Assembly: GCA_032717465.1 (NCBI GenBank) | Contig: CM064681.1 | Location: 10,496,832 to 10,560,831, forward strand | From: Coenobita brevimanus | Lineage: Eukaryota; Arthropoda; Malacostraca; Decapoda; Coenobitidae | DNA length: 64,000 nt | Direction of reading: 5' to 3' | In this document: piece by piece, positions 12,851 through 27,410 of the stretch | How the letters are laid out: each line of letters starts with the position of its first letter | Position numbering within the stretch: the first letter of the stretch is position 1 | Position numbers and translations under genes: made by a program | The notes under the pieces: generated by a model | What the model saw: the letters and a program-made list of their open reading frames with translations, nothing else | What the model was told of the DNA's origin: nothing | Database searches by the model: none

Positions 12851-15140
12851 ACACTGGGAGACTGGAATGGTGAGGAAGGGGACACATGATGGAGTCAGTG
12901 AGAACATCTGAGCCGGAAGGTAATGCTGGTTTACGAGAAGTGGTAGCATTGGTGTAGTGTTGAGGGCAGGCGAGTCGAGGCAGAGGTAATGGGAGTGGAA
13001 TTAGATTGGAAATATGTGGAGTAGAGATAGGGGTGGTGGGAATGGAGTAGTAGATTAGTGTAAACAGAGTAGAGAGGGAGACAGTGGGATATTAACGTGG
13101 AAATAAGGGAACTAGAATTTGGACAGTGGGAGTGGAGTAGAGGTATAGTGTAATTAGTTCAGTGCTTAGAGGAGAAGAGGTGAGACAATAGTGGAATTAG
13201 TACAGTTAAGACAGTAGAGGTGAAGGTGGTGGGGATGGAGAAGAGACAGGTAGTGGAAGTGGTAAAGAGGGTGTGGTTCTCAAGGCTTAAAGCAGAGGGC
13301 GGGAAAAGGTTAGAAATAGATTACGGAGGTGTCGTCGGGTTAGGGAGTGTAAGACAGTAATATGATGTGCTTGTAACTGGGAGTGCTGGTTTTGTATGAA
13401 AAATGCGTGTCAAGAGGGGATAAAACACTCGATTAACGTGGGGGAATGTAAGGGGTGGCGCTGGATGAGATTATAAGGGATTGGTGTAGGAGGTTGCAAG
13501 AGGTCGTCCCTTCCAGCTGATGGCAGTGGTTGAAGTAAGAAGTGCCTGTGTAGTGACGAGAGGGCAGGGAGGCTGAGAGCTGGGGAAAGGGGGAGAATAA
13601 GAGGGAAGAGGAGAAGAAGGGGGGAGAGGGAGAAGAAACGGGAGGGAAGAAGAAGGGAAGGGGGAGAAGAAAGGGGAGGGGGAGATGAAAGGGGGTTAGA
13701 GGAGTTAGAGAGGGAAGCAGTGGGACATGGAATAAAAGACCAAAAGGGGTGGGGAGGAAGGTAGGGTAAAGAATGGGGAGAAAGACAGAATAGATGGGAT
13801 CAGATTGACAAAGATGGAGGATGGGAGACAGGCAGAGAAGGGAGGTTGGTGAATGAGGAGGAGGGAGGGATAGAGGGGGGACTAGAGAGATTACGGAGGA
13901 GGGGGCAGGCTAGAGGAAAAGTTAAAAGTAGAATGGACGTCAGTGTGGTGTTGAGAGGGGGTCAGAGAGGCGGGGAAGAGTAGGGGGGTCAAGGAAGATA
14001 GAAGGCGGTGGAAGTAAGATGGAGGGGAAAGAGGTGCAGCTTCTGGGGGATTATATATAGCGGGGGGGGGGTCAGTCAGAGTGGCAGATATAGAAGTGAT
14101 GGGAGGGGTAGTGGGAGGTCAGTGTGGGAGGGAAGTGAGGTCAGAGATGCAGAGACGGAAAAGAGGGGGGTAGGGGTGTCAAGAGTGGCAATGACAGGTG
14201 AGGGAGCAGGGGAAGGTAGGTTGAAGGAGAGGGAGAGAGAGAGAGAGAGAGAGGGGGGGAGAGAGAGGTGGGGGTGGTTAGTGGCAAAGAAACAGAAGAG
14301 CAAGGGTAGGGGGAGGGATAAAATGGTAAAGAGAGAGGTGAGACAGAGTTAATAGTGGCGAAGAAATAGAGGGGGAAAGGTGAGACGTAGAGGGAGATGG
14401 GAGTGGGGGGATCAGAGAGAGAGAGAGAGAGAGAGAGAGACGGGGAGGGGGGTTGGAGAGGAGAGGAGAGGAGGGGGGCGTGGGTCGGTGGGTATACTAT
14501 GTAGTTAGGTCTCATGCATCATCATTACCCCCCTGATCACAGACAAGCTAGCGTGCAGCAGTGGAACGGCTTGTCGACTCACTGTTTTAACACTAGTTCC
14601 CGGCAGACAACTCCGACCAGGGCCAGAACACCTCCCAAATAACTTGTCTCCCGCCCTCCGTCCCTTGACTTGACCCCTCCTGTAGCATAGCGGTGCGGTG
14701 CTCTTGGGAAAACACGTAATTTGGCGTGGAGAGGTTGAGGGGAGAAGAAGATGAAGGGGAGGAGGAGGAGGAGGAAGAGGAGGGATTAAAAAAAAAAAAG
14801 TATGTCGAGGAGAAGGCAAGTGAAAAGTGTTAGGGCTGAGATGTTTAGGCAAGAGGAGGAGGATTAGGAGGAAGTTGGGAAAGTATGGGGAAAACAGAGA
14901 GAAAAGTGTTGGGACTGAGATGATGAGGGAAGAAAATATAGACAACGAGGGGGGATAAGGAGTGTGAAGTGTGACGGAAGTAAAATGTTTCGGGAGGGCG
15001 AGGGGTGATTGAAGCTTATTTTGATGAAAAAGAGAGAAATTAAAACTGTGTGCGAAAGACAAAGATGGGATTGGTAAGGGAAGGCAATAATTTTTGGAAG
15101 ATGAGAAAGAGAGGATCAAAACCAATGGAGAGAGAGAGAG
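12850..15140 (+). repeat. Purine-rich domain with (AG)n islands
   Basis: G/A-rich sequence includes (AG)n at about 14227-14254 and 14415-14440. A mixed-composition gap at about 14500-14720 interrupts it. No credible coding frame is present. Confidence 0.8.
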
Positions 15141-15663
15141 TCACAGAAGAGAGTTGGTGGTTAAATGGGTAGCCGGAGATGAAGCGTAGATGAGAAGGAG
15201 AGAGTAAAGAGTTTGTAGGGAAAAGAAAATATGGAACTGAAGCAGAGGTGTTGGCAATCGGGGACTGGCGAACGACGATGATTGTTTTTTGTTATGATGA
15301 AATTAATCCCTAATTGTTTATGTTCTTGCTACTTCCAGACCTTTATTAAGCTCACAAGAGATTTTTTGGAATGAGAAGGGTCAGATAGAGCTTTCATTAA
15401 CCTCTTCACTACTGTGGCTCTCTTCTAAACTGAATGAAGTCACCTGTAGTTGTGAGAATAAAATTAATCCTTGAGGTAAAAGAATTAGGTATATGGTTTT
15501 GGGATAGGCAAAGAACGGAGTGGTGGGAGGAGGGACAGAAGCTGAGAATAAGAGATGAAAAGAGGGAGGGAATATGTATGTTGGAGAAGACCAACAAAGA
15601 ATAGGAAATGAGGTGGTATTTGTAGGTGTTGACAGAGAAGAAGAAAAAGATTTAGATAGATGA

Positions 15664-15726
15664 TGAAGAAGAAGAAGAAGAAGAAGAAGGAGAAGAAGAA
15701 AAGAGAGAGAGAGAGAGAGAGAGAAT

Positions 15727-15783
<57 letters not shown>

Positions 15784-15790
15784 GCGCGCG
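15664..15790 (+). repeat. Compound (GAA)n(GA)n(GT)n microsatellite
   Basis: GAA repeats (from about 15665) pass into GA (15702-15723) and then GT (15729-15778), ending in a short CGCG stretch. Confidence 0.93.
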
Positions 15791-17638
<1,848 letters not shown>

Positions 17639-17999
17639 TATATTCAAGACTTGACATTCCAAGTCATTCACCTGACCCCGACACCATCCTGTTCTTACTC
17701 TGTGTTTAGTTTGCTCTCTTCTTTGGTATCTTCCTACCGTCAGGTCTGTGGTCTCTAATGAATAGTGATACTCCTCTCTCTTGCTTCTCTTCTACCTTCC
17801 GTGTGCTTCCATTCATGCATTTTTTTTTTTCAGCATTTTGATCTTGTCTTTGTCATTATCATATTAACCTTCTAACAATCTCTCGTTGGTTTTTCCCCCT
17901 TGTTTTAATTCCCCGCCAGATATGCTTTTACTATTTAATACATCGCAAACCTTCAGCCCTTGCTACCATTCTTTTGCTTTCATTTTTATTCGTTCTCAG

Positions 18000-18002
<3 letters not shown>

Positions 18003-18040
<38 letters not shown>
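18003..18040 (+). repeat. (CT)n microsatellite
   Basis: About 19 CT units, followed by a short (TA)n at about 18047-18060. Confidence 0.95.
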
Positions 18041-18043
<3 letters not shown>

Positions 18044-18539
18044 GTACATATATATATATACATTTGTCTGTCCATCTGTCAGTCTTTTTGTTTGTTAGCA
18101 GTAACAAAAAAAAACTTTGGGATGGAGTTGCACCAGATATGACATATAGTTTGACGACCATCGAAACAACAAGTGATTAGCTTTTTGGCAGAAGAGATAA
18201 AAGGTCAAGATCATGAAAACCACGGAAGCAGGTATGGTACTGTCTTGGTGGGGGTATGTGCTCTCTGAATGCTCATGTCTGGTTTTCTTCCTGCTCTAGT
18301 GTTATCTGGATGTTCAGTCACCCACTCGCCATTTTATATGCATTCCAAATATTTTTTCTGCATTCATTTTTGTCCCCCTTCCTCATCACTCATTTCCTTT
18401 CTATGAAAAAAATAAAGCCTAAATTAATGCTTATAGACTACACGATGGTAAATGAGACAATTTTCCCCCTGAATACTGCCCACAACTGTCGATGTTATAA
18501 CCAGATCCCTAATTTTACTGCTGGTTGATCAGAAAAACA

Positions 18540-18642
18540 GAGGAAACAAACTCTCCAGGATTCTAACTGATTCAAAAATTAGCTTCGGGTTCTTCCATTT
18601 GCTGTCTGGACGTGCTAACCAATGCGCCACCGCTCCCTCCTA
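18540..18642 (-). mobile_element. tRNA-derived SINE-like element, second type
   Basis: Read on the minus strand it starts GGGAGCGGTGGCGCATTGG, with an A-box-like TGGCGCATTGG (plus 18619-18629). A B-box-like GTTAGAATCC (plus 18558-18567) follows about 50 nt later. It lies head to head with the plus-strand SINE at 18648. It could also be a decayed tRNA gene. Confidence 0.55.
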
Positions 18643-18647
18643 GTACA

Positions 18648-18782
18648 TATACTAGTGGCTTAGTGGATAAGGGATTGGACTGCTGATCTTGTAGCCTTGA
18701 GTTGATATTCAGTGTTGCAAGGAACTATTTAAACGTCTGAATATTTAGTCCATCGCTACGTTGCAAAAATGCCCACCAATAT
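18648..18782 (+). mobile_element. tRNA-derived SINE-like element, copy 2
   Basis: The A-box-like TGGCTTAGTGG (18656-18666) and a degenerate B-box AGTTGATATTC (18700-18710) are correctly ordered and spaced for RNA polymerase III. The 3' body (AAGGAACTATTTAAACGTCTG, later TTGCAAAAATGCCCACC) resembles copy 1 at 6040-6192. Its 3' end abuts foldback copy 2. Confidence 0.65.
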
Positions 18783-19006
18783 GGACCCATTTGTCGTCGG
18801 GTAAGGAAACTCCCTAGCATTTCTTTCTTAGATATTTATTTTTGGATAGGCCTTGTTAATATCTTTTTGCACGCTGTCTATGCATAATATATCGATATTG
18901 GAAGGATTTATATCACACAGAAAAGGGTGATAGGATGTAATAAGCAAAATAAACTGGTTAGGAAAGGGTGTTAGGGAGCTTCCTCATCCGACGAGATTAC
19001 GGGCCC
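18783..19006. mobile_element. Foldback element, copy 2
   Basis: The left end GGACCC...GTCGTCGGGTAAGGAAACTCC mirrors the right end GGGAGCTTCCTCATCCGACG...GGGCCC. It is about 224 bp, with an AT-rich core and no coding capacity. Confidence 0.85.
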
Positions 19007-19579
19007 AATACACCATTTGTGAATTAGATCGTCCTGGTATATTTACAAGGGATGTTGGGTATTAAGAGCCTAGGTGGTGGCATGTGAAGATGTGTAGCGC
19101 CATCTGTTGTCGCGCGAGTGGCCTACGGGATTTCAGCGTTGAGGTCATCGTTTGTACCCAGAACGTACGGTCTTGAACATAAATATTGGTTCTCTTCATA
19201 ACGATAAATAACGAGGCAGTGAGTAATAAGTTTGGAGAGACCGTGATGCAAGCCTCAGAGCCCGGCAACTTTTTACAGAATGTAGTGTAAGAGGCTCATA
19301 ATTTTTCGACTGTGATGTGGAAATATATTGTCCGCAGCTGTACAGGAAAAAAAGAATATTACTCTGACACGTCTCTAACCTTGCTTTTCTGATTGCATAA
19401 CCCTTTCAGTACAATTACCCCTTTTTTTTCGTCTTTCTCCAAACTATTTAATTTGGATCAGAAGAGGCTTTTCCAACAAGATGATCTAGATAGTGCTCTT
19501 ATTAATCCCATTCCTTCAAGACGTCTCCCCCTGAGTAATATAAAATCGTTTGGTTGTAGCAAGAATTAAAAAAGAGGAA

Positions 19580-20620
19580 TGATTTTTGGAGGGTTATTTT
19601 CCCTCAGTGCCAACTACTACTTTGTTCCCAGTCCTTCTCCATTATACCTTAGTCTTCCCCACCGTGTCTCACCCTTCTTTCCCCATTGCAATTATATTTT
19701 CACCTCAACTGCCTAGTCACCCATTTCCTCCTTCCCATTCTCCAGGCTTACTTCCTCATTTCCAGTTATATTTTTACTCATCCTCCTCAGTTCTCTGTTC
19801 TAGACTCATCATGCCCAATGTTCCTTGTTCATTTTCCATATCAGGTTTCCTCAGTTTCTCTAGTTCCTTTCTCATCGTGCGTCGGCTTTCCCTTTCCCCA
19901 CGTTCCTATTTAATTTTCCTGCAGCCTCCCCAGCCCCTAGTTTCTTCCTCATCATTATAACAATCTTCATCTTTATTGAATTTTAAGCTTCCTTCAGCCT
20001 CTCTTCTTTTCCACTATAACCAGACTGTTTCCCTCCCCTCCATGCCAAAGCGTTTTCCGTTTTCCAGTCATGACCCATCGTTTCCCTTCCACAACTTTTC
20101 CATTTTCCAGCATTTTCTTTCTATACCATGACCCATCTGTTTCCCACATATAATTGCTCAACTTTTCCTCCCCCGCCATGCCCTAGCTTTCTTCCTCACC
20201 ATGCACTACCTTTTAATGTCCCAACTTTTCTTTCCCCACCATGGCTCATACGTTTCTTTCCCCAACACCGCGCCCCAATAATATCCCCTTCACCACCATG
20301 CCCCAGCTTTCCTCCCCACCATATCTCAGCATTTCATTCTGTAACTTTTCCTTCTCCATCATTCCCCAGCTATTTCCTTCCTCACCATGGCCCGTCCGTT
20401 CACTTCCCATCTATGATCCATATGTTTCCATCCCCCACCACCATGCCCCAACAATTTGCAATCGCCACCAGGCCCCAACATTTTTCCCATCCCCACCATG
20501 TCCCAGCCAGTTCCCACTCCCCACCATACTTGCGCCCCAACAATTTCCCCTTCCCCAAGGCTCATCTGTTACCCTCCCCAGCACCATGCCCCAGCTTTCC
20601 CCGTGCCCCATGTCCCACAG
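19580..20620 (+). repeat. Pyrimidine-rich tract with degenerate CCACCATGCCCCA repeats
   Basis: The first half is C/T-rich. From about 20150 the unit CCCCACCATGCCCCAACWTTT recurs at irregular spacing of roughly 30-45 bp. The open plus-strand frames here are repeat artefacts. Confidence 0.75.
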
Positions 20621-21137
20621 GTGTGTCAGAGGGGGCGGGTGGGGAGGACCTGGGCAGCTTCCTTTCACCGCCACGAGTGAGCCAGTCCCCTCGCGTCCCC
20701 CAGCGTGGCTCCCGTAATGTGACTTAATTAGCAGTGTGCCAGTCGTAAACCAGCGCCGCTCTCACCCCAGCCAGGCCACCCGTCCTACTATTATTATTTT
20801 TTCTGACCTGAACCCCCTTCCACTTTAGCTTTTTTCTTTTCTTTAAGGGGGGAAGAGGGAAGAGATTTCGCTGATGGAAGGTGCTTAGTGTGAGATCTAG
20901 TGGAGGTCTTTATTGTTAGCTGCAATTTACCTGTGGGTTGAACTAGGTCTGGTTGCTCGTCTCGTTAGTGGAGGGGTGACTTGAGGGGAGAGGAAAAAAA
21001 GGTTCAGGAAAAAAGTATAGAGCTTCGCCATGACATGTCAGAGAATGAAAGCGGGCCAGTGCTATTGAGGGCAAAGAAAAATAATAGGAAATGGGTACTG
21101 GTTTTTATATTTTTTCTTCGTGACGGCTATTTCAAGT

Positions 21138-21138
<1 letters not shown>

Positions 21139-21221
<83 letters not shown>
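21139..21221 (+). repeat. (AG)n microsatellite
   Basis: About 40 AG units with a few GGG interruptions. Confidence 0.95.
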
Positions 21222-21224
<3 letters not shown>

Positions 21225-21433
21225 AATGATCTCTCAGTAGCATCAACGTTAAAATAAATGAAAACCCGTACGTACTATAGGAATTCACTCACCATCTGTA
21301 AATTAAATACACTTGAGCATTTTGTGTCAGGGAGCCTTCTAAGGACACGAGGATACGGCCCAGTGACTCAGCCCTCACCCCGCTAGTTCACCACGAGTAG
21401 GCAGAGGCGACAGAAAAACATTATGCCTGCGAT

Positions 21434-21435
<2 letters not shown>

Positions 21436-21504
<69 letters not shown>
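21436..21504 (+). repeat. (CT)n microsatellite
   Basis: About 34 perfect CT units. It is complementary in sense to the (AG)n 215 bp upstream. Confidence 0.97.
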
Positions 21505-21509
<5 letters not shown>

Positions 21510-22089
21510 TTAAATAAGAGAAAATTATGTGTCATTCTCAGTACAGAAAAAAGCGGTTAAAAAATGATGCTGAGTCCCAAGCTTTTATTTGCGTCTGTAT
21601 TTGTAAAGATTAAATTTTTGCATATCTTTTGTATATACCAGGTTATCGGTATCAACATCTAATCTGTCTGTTTATCTATCTGTCTGTCTGTCTATCTACA
21701 TATCCGTCTGTCTGTCTGTGCCTGTCTGTTCATATTGGTGTCTATCTACCTGTCTGTCTGTCTGTCTGTATTTCTATGTCTGCTTTCCTCTTGGTACCTA
21801 TTTATTTATCAGTCTACAGTATAAACGAGACATGATAAACTCCACAACATTACCTGTATCTCAACCCTCTCTCTCCATATATAGCCTCTTATTAGTTACC
21901 ATCTGTTGTATCGTTGGTCACAGCCGCGTGCAGGTAATAAGGAATCAGCTAATTACCGGCCCCACCTGAGGGATCCCACCTTACCTCACTCTCCCACTCA
22001 CCTCCGCCCTTTGCCTATGATGAAATCCTCAGTGTGTGTGTGTGATGCTGTGTTAGTCTGGTGGCTTTATTGTGTGGCTGTGTTTTGAT

Positions 22090-22092
<3 letters not shown>

Positions 22093-22156
<64 letters not shown>
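22093..22156 (+). repeat. (CT)n microsatellite
   Basis: About 32 perfect CT units. Confidence 0.97.
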
Positions 22157-22159
<3 letters not shown>

Positions 22160-23080
22160 TCTTTCTGATACATTCTGATTCTGATTTTTCTGTAGTGTAC
22201 TGTATGTGTCCTGCTAATGTTTCTTCTGTTATTCTTCATTTCATTTACCATTCCACGCTGTCTCAGTTTCAGTTCTCGTCCCTCATTTTACCTCTTACTT
22301 TCAGTGTCATATTATTTTCACACCATTAATTGCTCATTTCACTTTCACCAATAGTGTTCTTTGTACCTGCCTTACCTGTCTTTCACTGTATCATTGTATT
22401 TTACATTTACTTTTTACATATCACATTTTTTCTATCATCCCACCTGCCATAATAGCCTACCTTATCTCACGACATACTGTAACCTCATTCCCCCTCACCC
22501 ATCGCACCCCCATATCAAGAAGACACGCCTTTTAAATTTAATCTTCAAGTCACTCAGATATATACCCTAGGCAAGCATTTTTAATAATGTGAACCCGGAA
22601 TAGCCTACACTATCAAAGAATTATATTTTTTCATCCCTTCACGAGCTAGAATCTGTGTCAGGAGTTCAACTTTTCCTTCATTTTTTATTTTTTTGCCCAG
22701 TAGGGAGTGTCGCGCAAGACCTTTATGCAGTTCGCTATTTACGATCGCTCTCACCCGCACGCACGCATGACCAGGCCATAAATAAACACCCGGAGATCAG
22801 AGTCCTTTAGTCGTCTGGCAGGAAGATAAAGACAGGGGGTTTATTCCTTACTTGTCTTGCCAAAGGGGGGAGGAGGCGAGAGGAGAAAAAAATTAAGACT
22901 AGTGTTTATTCTGTTTATTCTCTTTGACTGGAACGAGGTGGTGGGGGGATAGGAGGGTAGGCTTTGTTTTTTTGTGTGTCTCCTGGTTGCTTTAAAGAAG
23001 AGATTGGTTGGTCTTGGTTGTTCTAAATTGTGGTGGATTCTGATTTTTTCGCATTTGAACTTTTGAAAGATTTATTATGC
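22157..23080. other. Intronic sequence without recognised features
   Basis: Unique sequence with T-rich patches. No supported gene, repeat family or regulatory element. Confidence 0.55.
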
Positions 23081-24070
23081 TGTGTTTTTGTTTTCTATAT
23101 ATTTTTAATGTTCCCATTCTCAGTTCCCTTCTGCTGTCCTGCCTACGTATCATCTCTGTTTCCTTCTGTCATTTGTTTTCTGCTTTCCTTCGTTCCTTAT
23201 TCCCTTATTGCCATGCACAACATCTCCTTCCTTATTTCTGTGTATCATTTTCCATGTCCACCCACCATTATCTGTCTCGATCATTTGTCTCCCTTTTTTA
23301 TTTGCCCCCTTTTGTCCTTCCATCATCCTGTCTTTTTTCTATCTTACTCACTGTGTCTTTCGTTCTCCAGTTCCTCCTCATCATTCTTTTATATCTCCCG
23401 ATATTCATAGTATGTCTTTTTCTTCATTACCATCCTTTTTTATCAGTGTTTTTCTTTTCTTTGCATCTGTCTCTCCCTCTTTTATTCCTTCTTTTCATCC
23501 TGCTTTTCACATTTCTTCACATTTTGCCTCATTCACTTCATTCTCCTTCACCTGTCTCACCTTGCTTCATTCCTCTCGTCACCTTCATTGCTTTCATTCC
23601 TGTACACTTTGTCTCATCTTCCTTCATTTGTTCCCTCATTCCTATCACCCCTGTTCACATTCTCACCTCCTTTATTCTTTTCTTAATTTCTCACTTTCCT
23701 TCATTAATTCTTTAATTTTTCAACTTCATTCCAACCTCACTTCTCACTTTGCATCATTCTTTCCATCATCTCTTATTATCCTGCATATATTCTCTAATTT
23801 CCCACCCTTCTTTATTCCTTCCATCATTTCTCACCTACTCATCCCTTCTCCCATCCTTGACTCTTTGAACTCTTCCGTCATTTCTTTCCTTTTTCCTTGC
23901 ATCATTCCCGTTGTTCTTGTCCCCTTTTCTCACCGCTCTTCTCATCCTTCCCTCATTTCTCACGTCTCTTCATTTCTTACATCATTCCCGTCGTTCATGT
24001 CCCCTCTTCTCACCCTGCTTCATATCTTTACCTATTTTTCACCCTCCCTCATTCCTTTCCTGGTCTAGTA
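23080..24070 (+). repeat. T/C-rich tract (about 1 kb)
   Basis: The plus strand is dominated by TTC, CATTC and CTTT motifs such as TTCATTCCTT. Long hydrophobic frames across it are artefacts. Confidence 0.75.
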
Positions 24071-24144
24071 CTTTCTCATTAATCACTGAAGGCGCCTTGA
24101 GTTTCAGAGGTGCACAAGGGAGATTAGAGGCAAGCACGGCCATG

Positions 24145-24510
24145 TCACCCACACCCACACTCACCCTACCACACCCCACTCCACCCCATCCCACCACACG
24201 CCTTCCCATGCTATCCACCCTCCTCACCTGACCACAACCTTCCCAACCCCATCCACCCACCACGCCCAACCCACAGTCCACATGCACACCCACCTTATCC
24301 ACTCTTCCCATCCTATCACCCACACCCACAGAATACACACATAACTATTCAACTCCACCCCACACCACCCACACACCCACCCTATCTCGCCCATACTTAC
24401 CGAACCCCACCCAACACCATCCACACACTCACCCCATCCACCCATCCCTCCCCACCCCGACCCACCCACACCACTGACACATCCCACATCCATCAAACCC
24501 ACACCCACTC
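24145..24510 (+). repeat. CCCACA-rich degenerate repeat
   Basis: The plus strand is almost only C and A with scattered T (CACCCACACCCACC types). The minus strand gives a Gly/Val/Trp-rich frame that is not a gene. Confidence 0.85.
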
Positions 24511-24689
24511 TCATCAGAAGCAATAAATGGATGTTTAGAGCTGAAACTTTTATTTATTTTTTTTTCTCTGGACGTCCTTGGATGATTTTATTTTAATTAA
24601 GAAAGATGACGTAGAGCAAAAGGGTTAATTTTTCATTTTCCCTCATGTCTCATTGATTTCATTCCAGTCTGCTCTCTCTTTCTGTTGCT

Positions 24690-24690
24690 C

Positions 24691-24763
<73 letters not shown>
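24690..24763 (+). repeat. (GT)n microsatellite
   Basis: About 36 perfect GT units. Confidence 0.97.
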
Positions 24764-24765
<2 letters not shown>

Positions 24766-25258
24766 ATTTTTCGAATTTCTTTAATCATTGATGTTGTCGA
24801 ATATTCTGTAGTATTTTTCGAAGAGGCGTTGCTTGCCTGTAGCCAAATCAGATTGATAATGGGTGTGTTAAGGTCACCGCTGTGGTACTAGGACGTGTAT
24901 CATTTATTCCATTATTACTGTCTCCAAACGATTTACTTCAGCTCAGGGGAGGCCTCTTGTAGTGAAATACCACTCCAGTTCATTAAATATTTTTGATGCT
25001 GAGTACAGTTGTCTGCGGAGGGCAAAAAATAATGTGGAAATAAAAGTCACTATTGGAGAGGTTGAAATTATTTCGAATACTGTGGCAAAATTTTATCCTG
25101 AATTGACTGGTACGAGAGAAAACCTTTTATTTATTTATTTGCTATATATAATCCATATTAACATCGCAGAACCTCCATACCCCAGCCTTAGCAAACCAAA
25201 TTGGAGGTGGAGGCAGCCTTACTGAGGAGAACAAATTGGAAGTTAAAGTACGTTTGAA

Positions 25259-25412
25259 GGCCGTATTCTTGTTGACTTAGGAGCATCTTACTATTTTCTT
25301 GCGAGGTATTGCAACACGCCCTGTTCATATCTAAGTGACATTAATAACATAAAATACAATAATGTAAAATAAGTTGCTAAAGAAGAGGAACTAAGAGCCA
25401 CCTAAGCTAACT
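25259..25412. mobile_element. Foldback element, copy 3 (degraded)
   Basis: It starts GGCCGTATTCTTGTTGAC and ends with AAGTTGCTAAAGAAGAGGAAC followed by a weak terminal repeat. It is shorter and more diverged than the others. Confidence 0.6.
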
Positions 25413-25427
25413 TTGATATGGTACTGA

Positions 25428-25654
25428 AGGCCGTATTTTGGTTGGCACAGGAGGCCTGGTAGCCTCTCTTCCTTAGCGATTTATTTTACGGATCATACCT
25501 TTTCATTCTATTGCATGTAGTTTGTATCGCCTTAATATCGACATAGCTTGCATCACTAACATACCAAGAGAGTAAATAGGTGTAATATACTGTACTGAAT
25601 AAATCGCCACGGAGGAGGTGCTGCGGAATCTTCAACTACCCTTGTGGTATGGTC
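25428..25654. mobile_element. Foldback element, copy 4
   Basis: The left end GGCCGTATTTTGGTT...CTCTTCCTTAGCGATTTA is mirrored by TAAATCGCCACGGAGGAGGTG...GGTATGGTC. It lies almost directly after copy 3. Confidence 0.7.
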
Positions 25655-25880
25655 TTCCTTTCCCTCTCCCTTTCCCTCTCCCCTCCTTCCGTGCCTGCTA
25701 ACTATGCACATTTCCGCGCTCCCCTCCTCATCATTTCCCCTCGCTCATTAATCTTTTCACTTGGCCTCGGGTTTCAAGAAATTGCGCCGCGTCTCGTTCT
25801 GAGGTGACCACGCCGCCGTAATCGTGATGAATGACTGTTCTTATGACGTTCAGGTGGCGTGCTGTTAATGATCACTGTTT

Positions 25881-26176
25881 ACCGTAACTTCCTTCCACCT
25901 GTACCTTCACGCGCAGAAGTTCACTCACAATTTCCTGCCTGCGTTTCTTCCTGCTTCTATTTTTCGATTCTTCCTTAAACCGTAACTTCCTTCCACCTGT
26001 AATTTCACGCGCAGAACGTCACTCAGAAATTTCCTGCTCGCATTTCATCCTGCTTCAATATTTCGATTCTTCCTTAAACCGTAACTTCCTTCCACTTGTA
26101 CTTTCACGTGCAGAAGCTCACTGACAAATTTCCTGCCTGCGTTTCATCCTGCTTCTATATTTCGATTCTTCCTCAG
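25881..26176 (+). repeat. Three tandem copies of a 98-99-bp unit
   Basis: ACCGTAACTTCCTTCCACCT starts copies at 25881 and 25979, with a one-base variant at 26078. Each copy ends TTTCGATTCTTCCT. The copies differ by about ten scattered substitutions and single-base indels. Confidence 0.93.
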
Positions 26177-26243
26177 ACCTCAAGAGTACCCTTCCTACTC
26201 ATACTCTTTTCCTTTGTGTTTTATATTGCCATCACATAAAAAA

Positions 26244-26456
26244 GGCTTCATTCCTGTCATTTCAAGAGGGTCACTAACACTTCTTCCTTACCGTCGTATT
26301 TCCGTGTATGGTGCGTTGATAGTTCTTTGTATGTTGTTTATGCAAAGTAAGTCGGTCATGAATGATAGTAATATGAACGAGAATATTAAGGTATACATGA
26401 AATAAGTCGCTAAAGAATGGGTGCAAGAAAGCCCTCTAAGTCCGTGAGAAACTGCC
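26244..26456. mobile_element. Foldback element, copy 5 (degraded)
   Basis: The left part GGTCACTAACACTTCTTCCTTA and the right part AAGTCGCTAAAGAATGGGTG match the internal halves of the terminal repeats. The outer ends are poorly conserved. Confidence 0.55.
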
Positions 26457-26779
26457 TTATTTGTATGAGCTTGTGTATACAGATTTGGGGTGCAAAAAAC
26501 ATTAAATTTCCCCATGATTAAAGCTTTAGTTCCTGCCAATATGCATTAAAAGATACATGCCATCTTCATAATATTCCTTGTATCCCTTTTATAAACATGT
26601 ATATCATAGGTCTCGTGGTCTTTGTAAGCAGGTGCGCTAGTAAATTCAAGTGTGACCCTGACCTTAGGATTACTCACTTGACGTGCTGAAGCTCTCGTCT
26701 GAATTATAATGATTTAGGAAGTATTATGCAATGAAATACGCGCGACAGTTGTAGATTGAACATTTCCACTGCAGTCATT

Positions 26780-27240
26780 ACTTCTGCCTCTACAATTCCG
26801 TCGCCATCACCACCCAGCACCATGACAAAAACCTCCACCAGCTGTACTACTGTCGCCACAACTCTCACCACACTGACCTCCGCCACCCCCACTTGGCCAC
26901 TAACCAGTCCTACCCCACCTTCTGTCTCTACCACCACTGCTACTTCCGCCAGAACACCGCCACCCCGACTCCATTTACAACATGATCATTACCCATTCCC
27001 TATACTTTTTCTACCACAGTTTCCACTCCCACTCCCGCACCTTGAACACAGCCTACACTGCCTCTGCCACAGACTCCAACTCTACTCCAACACCCTCAAT
27101 CCTACTCACCCCTTATACTTTTCACACCACAGTTACCACACTCACTCCTTCCACACCCTGAATACAACCCATTCCTACCTGCCACCACCACCACCATCAC
27201 CACCACCTAAGCCAAAGCTATTCCTATAACAGTTACTATC
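26780..27240 (+). repeat. ACC/CCA-rich low-complexity region
   Basis: C, A and T dominate, with short ACCACC and CACCACTG motifs. The Thr/Pro/Ser frame is not convincing as protein. Confidence 0.65.
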
Positions 27241-27410
27241 CCCACCTCTTTAACACACTGAACACAATTAATTCACTACACTCTTCATAATTTATCACCC
27301 TTTCCAATCCCACTCCTTTCACGGCATGAACGCAACCCATTCCCCCCACATTATTCTTGTCAAATCTACCCTTCCCACAACGTAAACACTACCCATTCCC
27401 TACACCGTTC

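Noticed and set aside
18600..18720. Functional tRNA genes
   Set aside because: A/B-box-like motifs are present but the boxes are degenerate and no full cloverleaf could be folded by eye. SINE relics fit better.
23077..24068. Hydrophobic frames that look like membrane proteins
   Set aside because: T/C-rich DNA gives Phe, Leu, Ser and Ile automatically. Several frames are open together, which is typical of composition bias.
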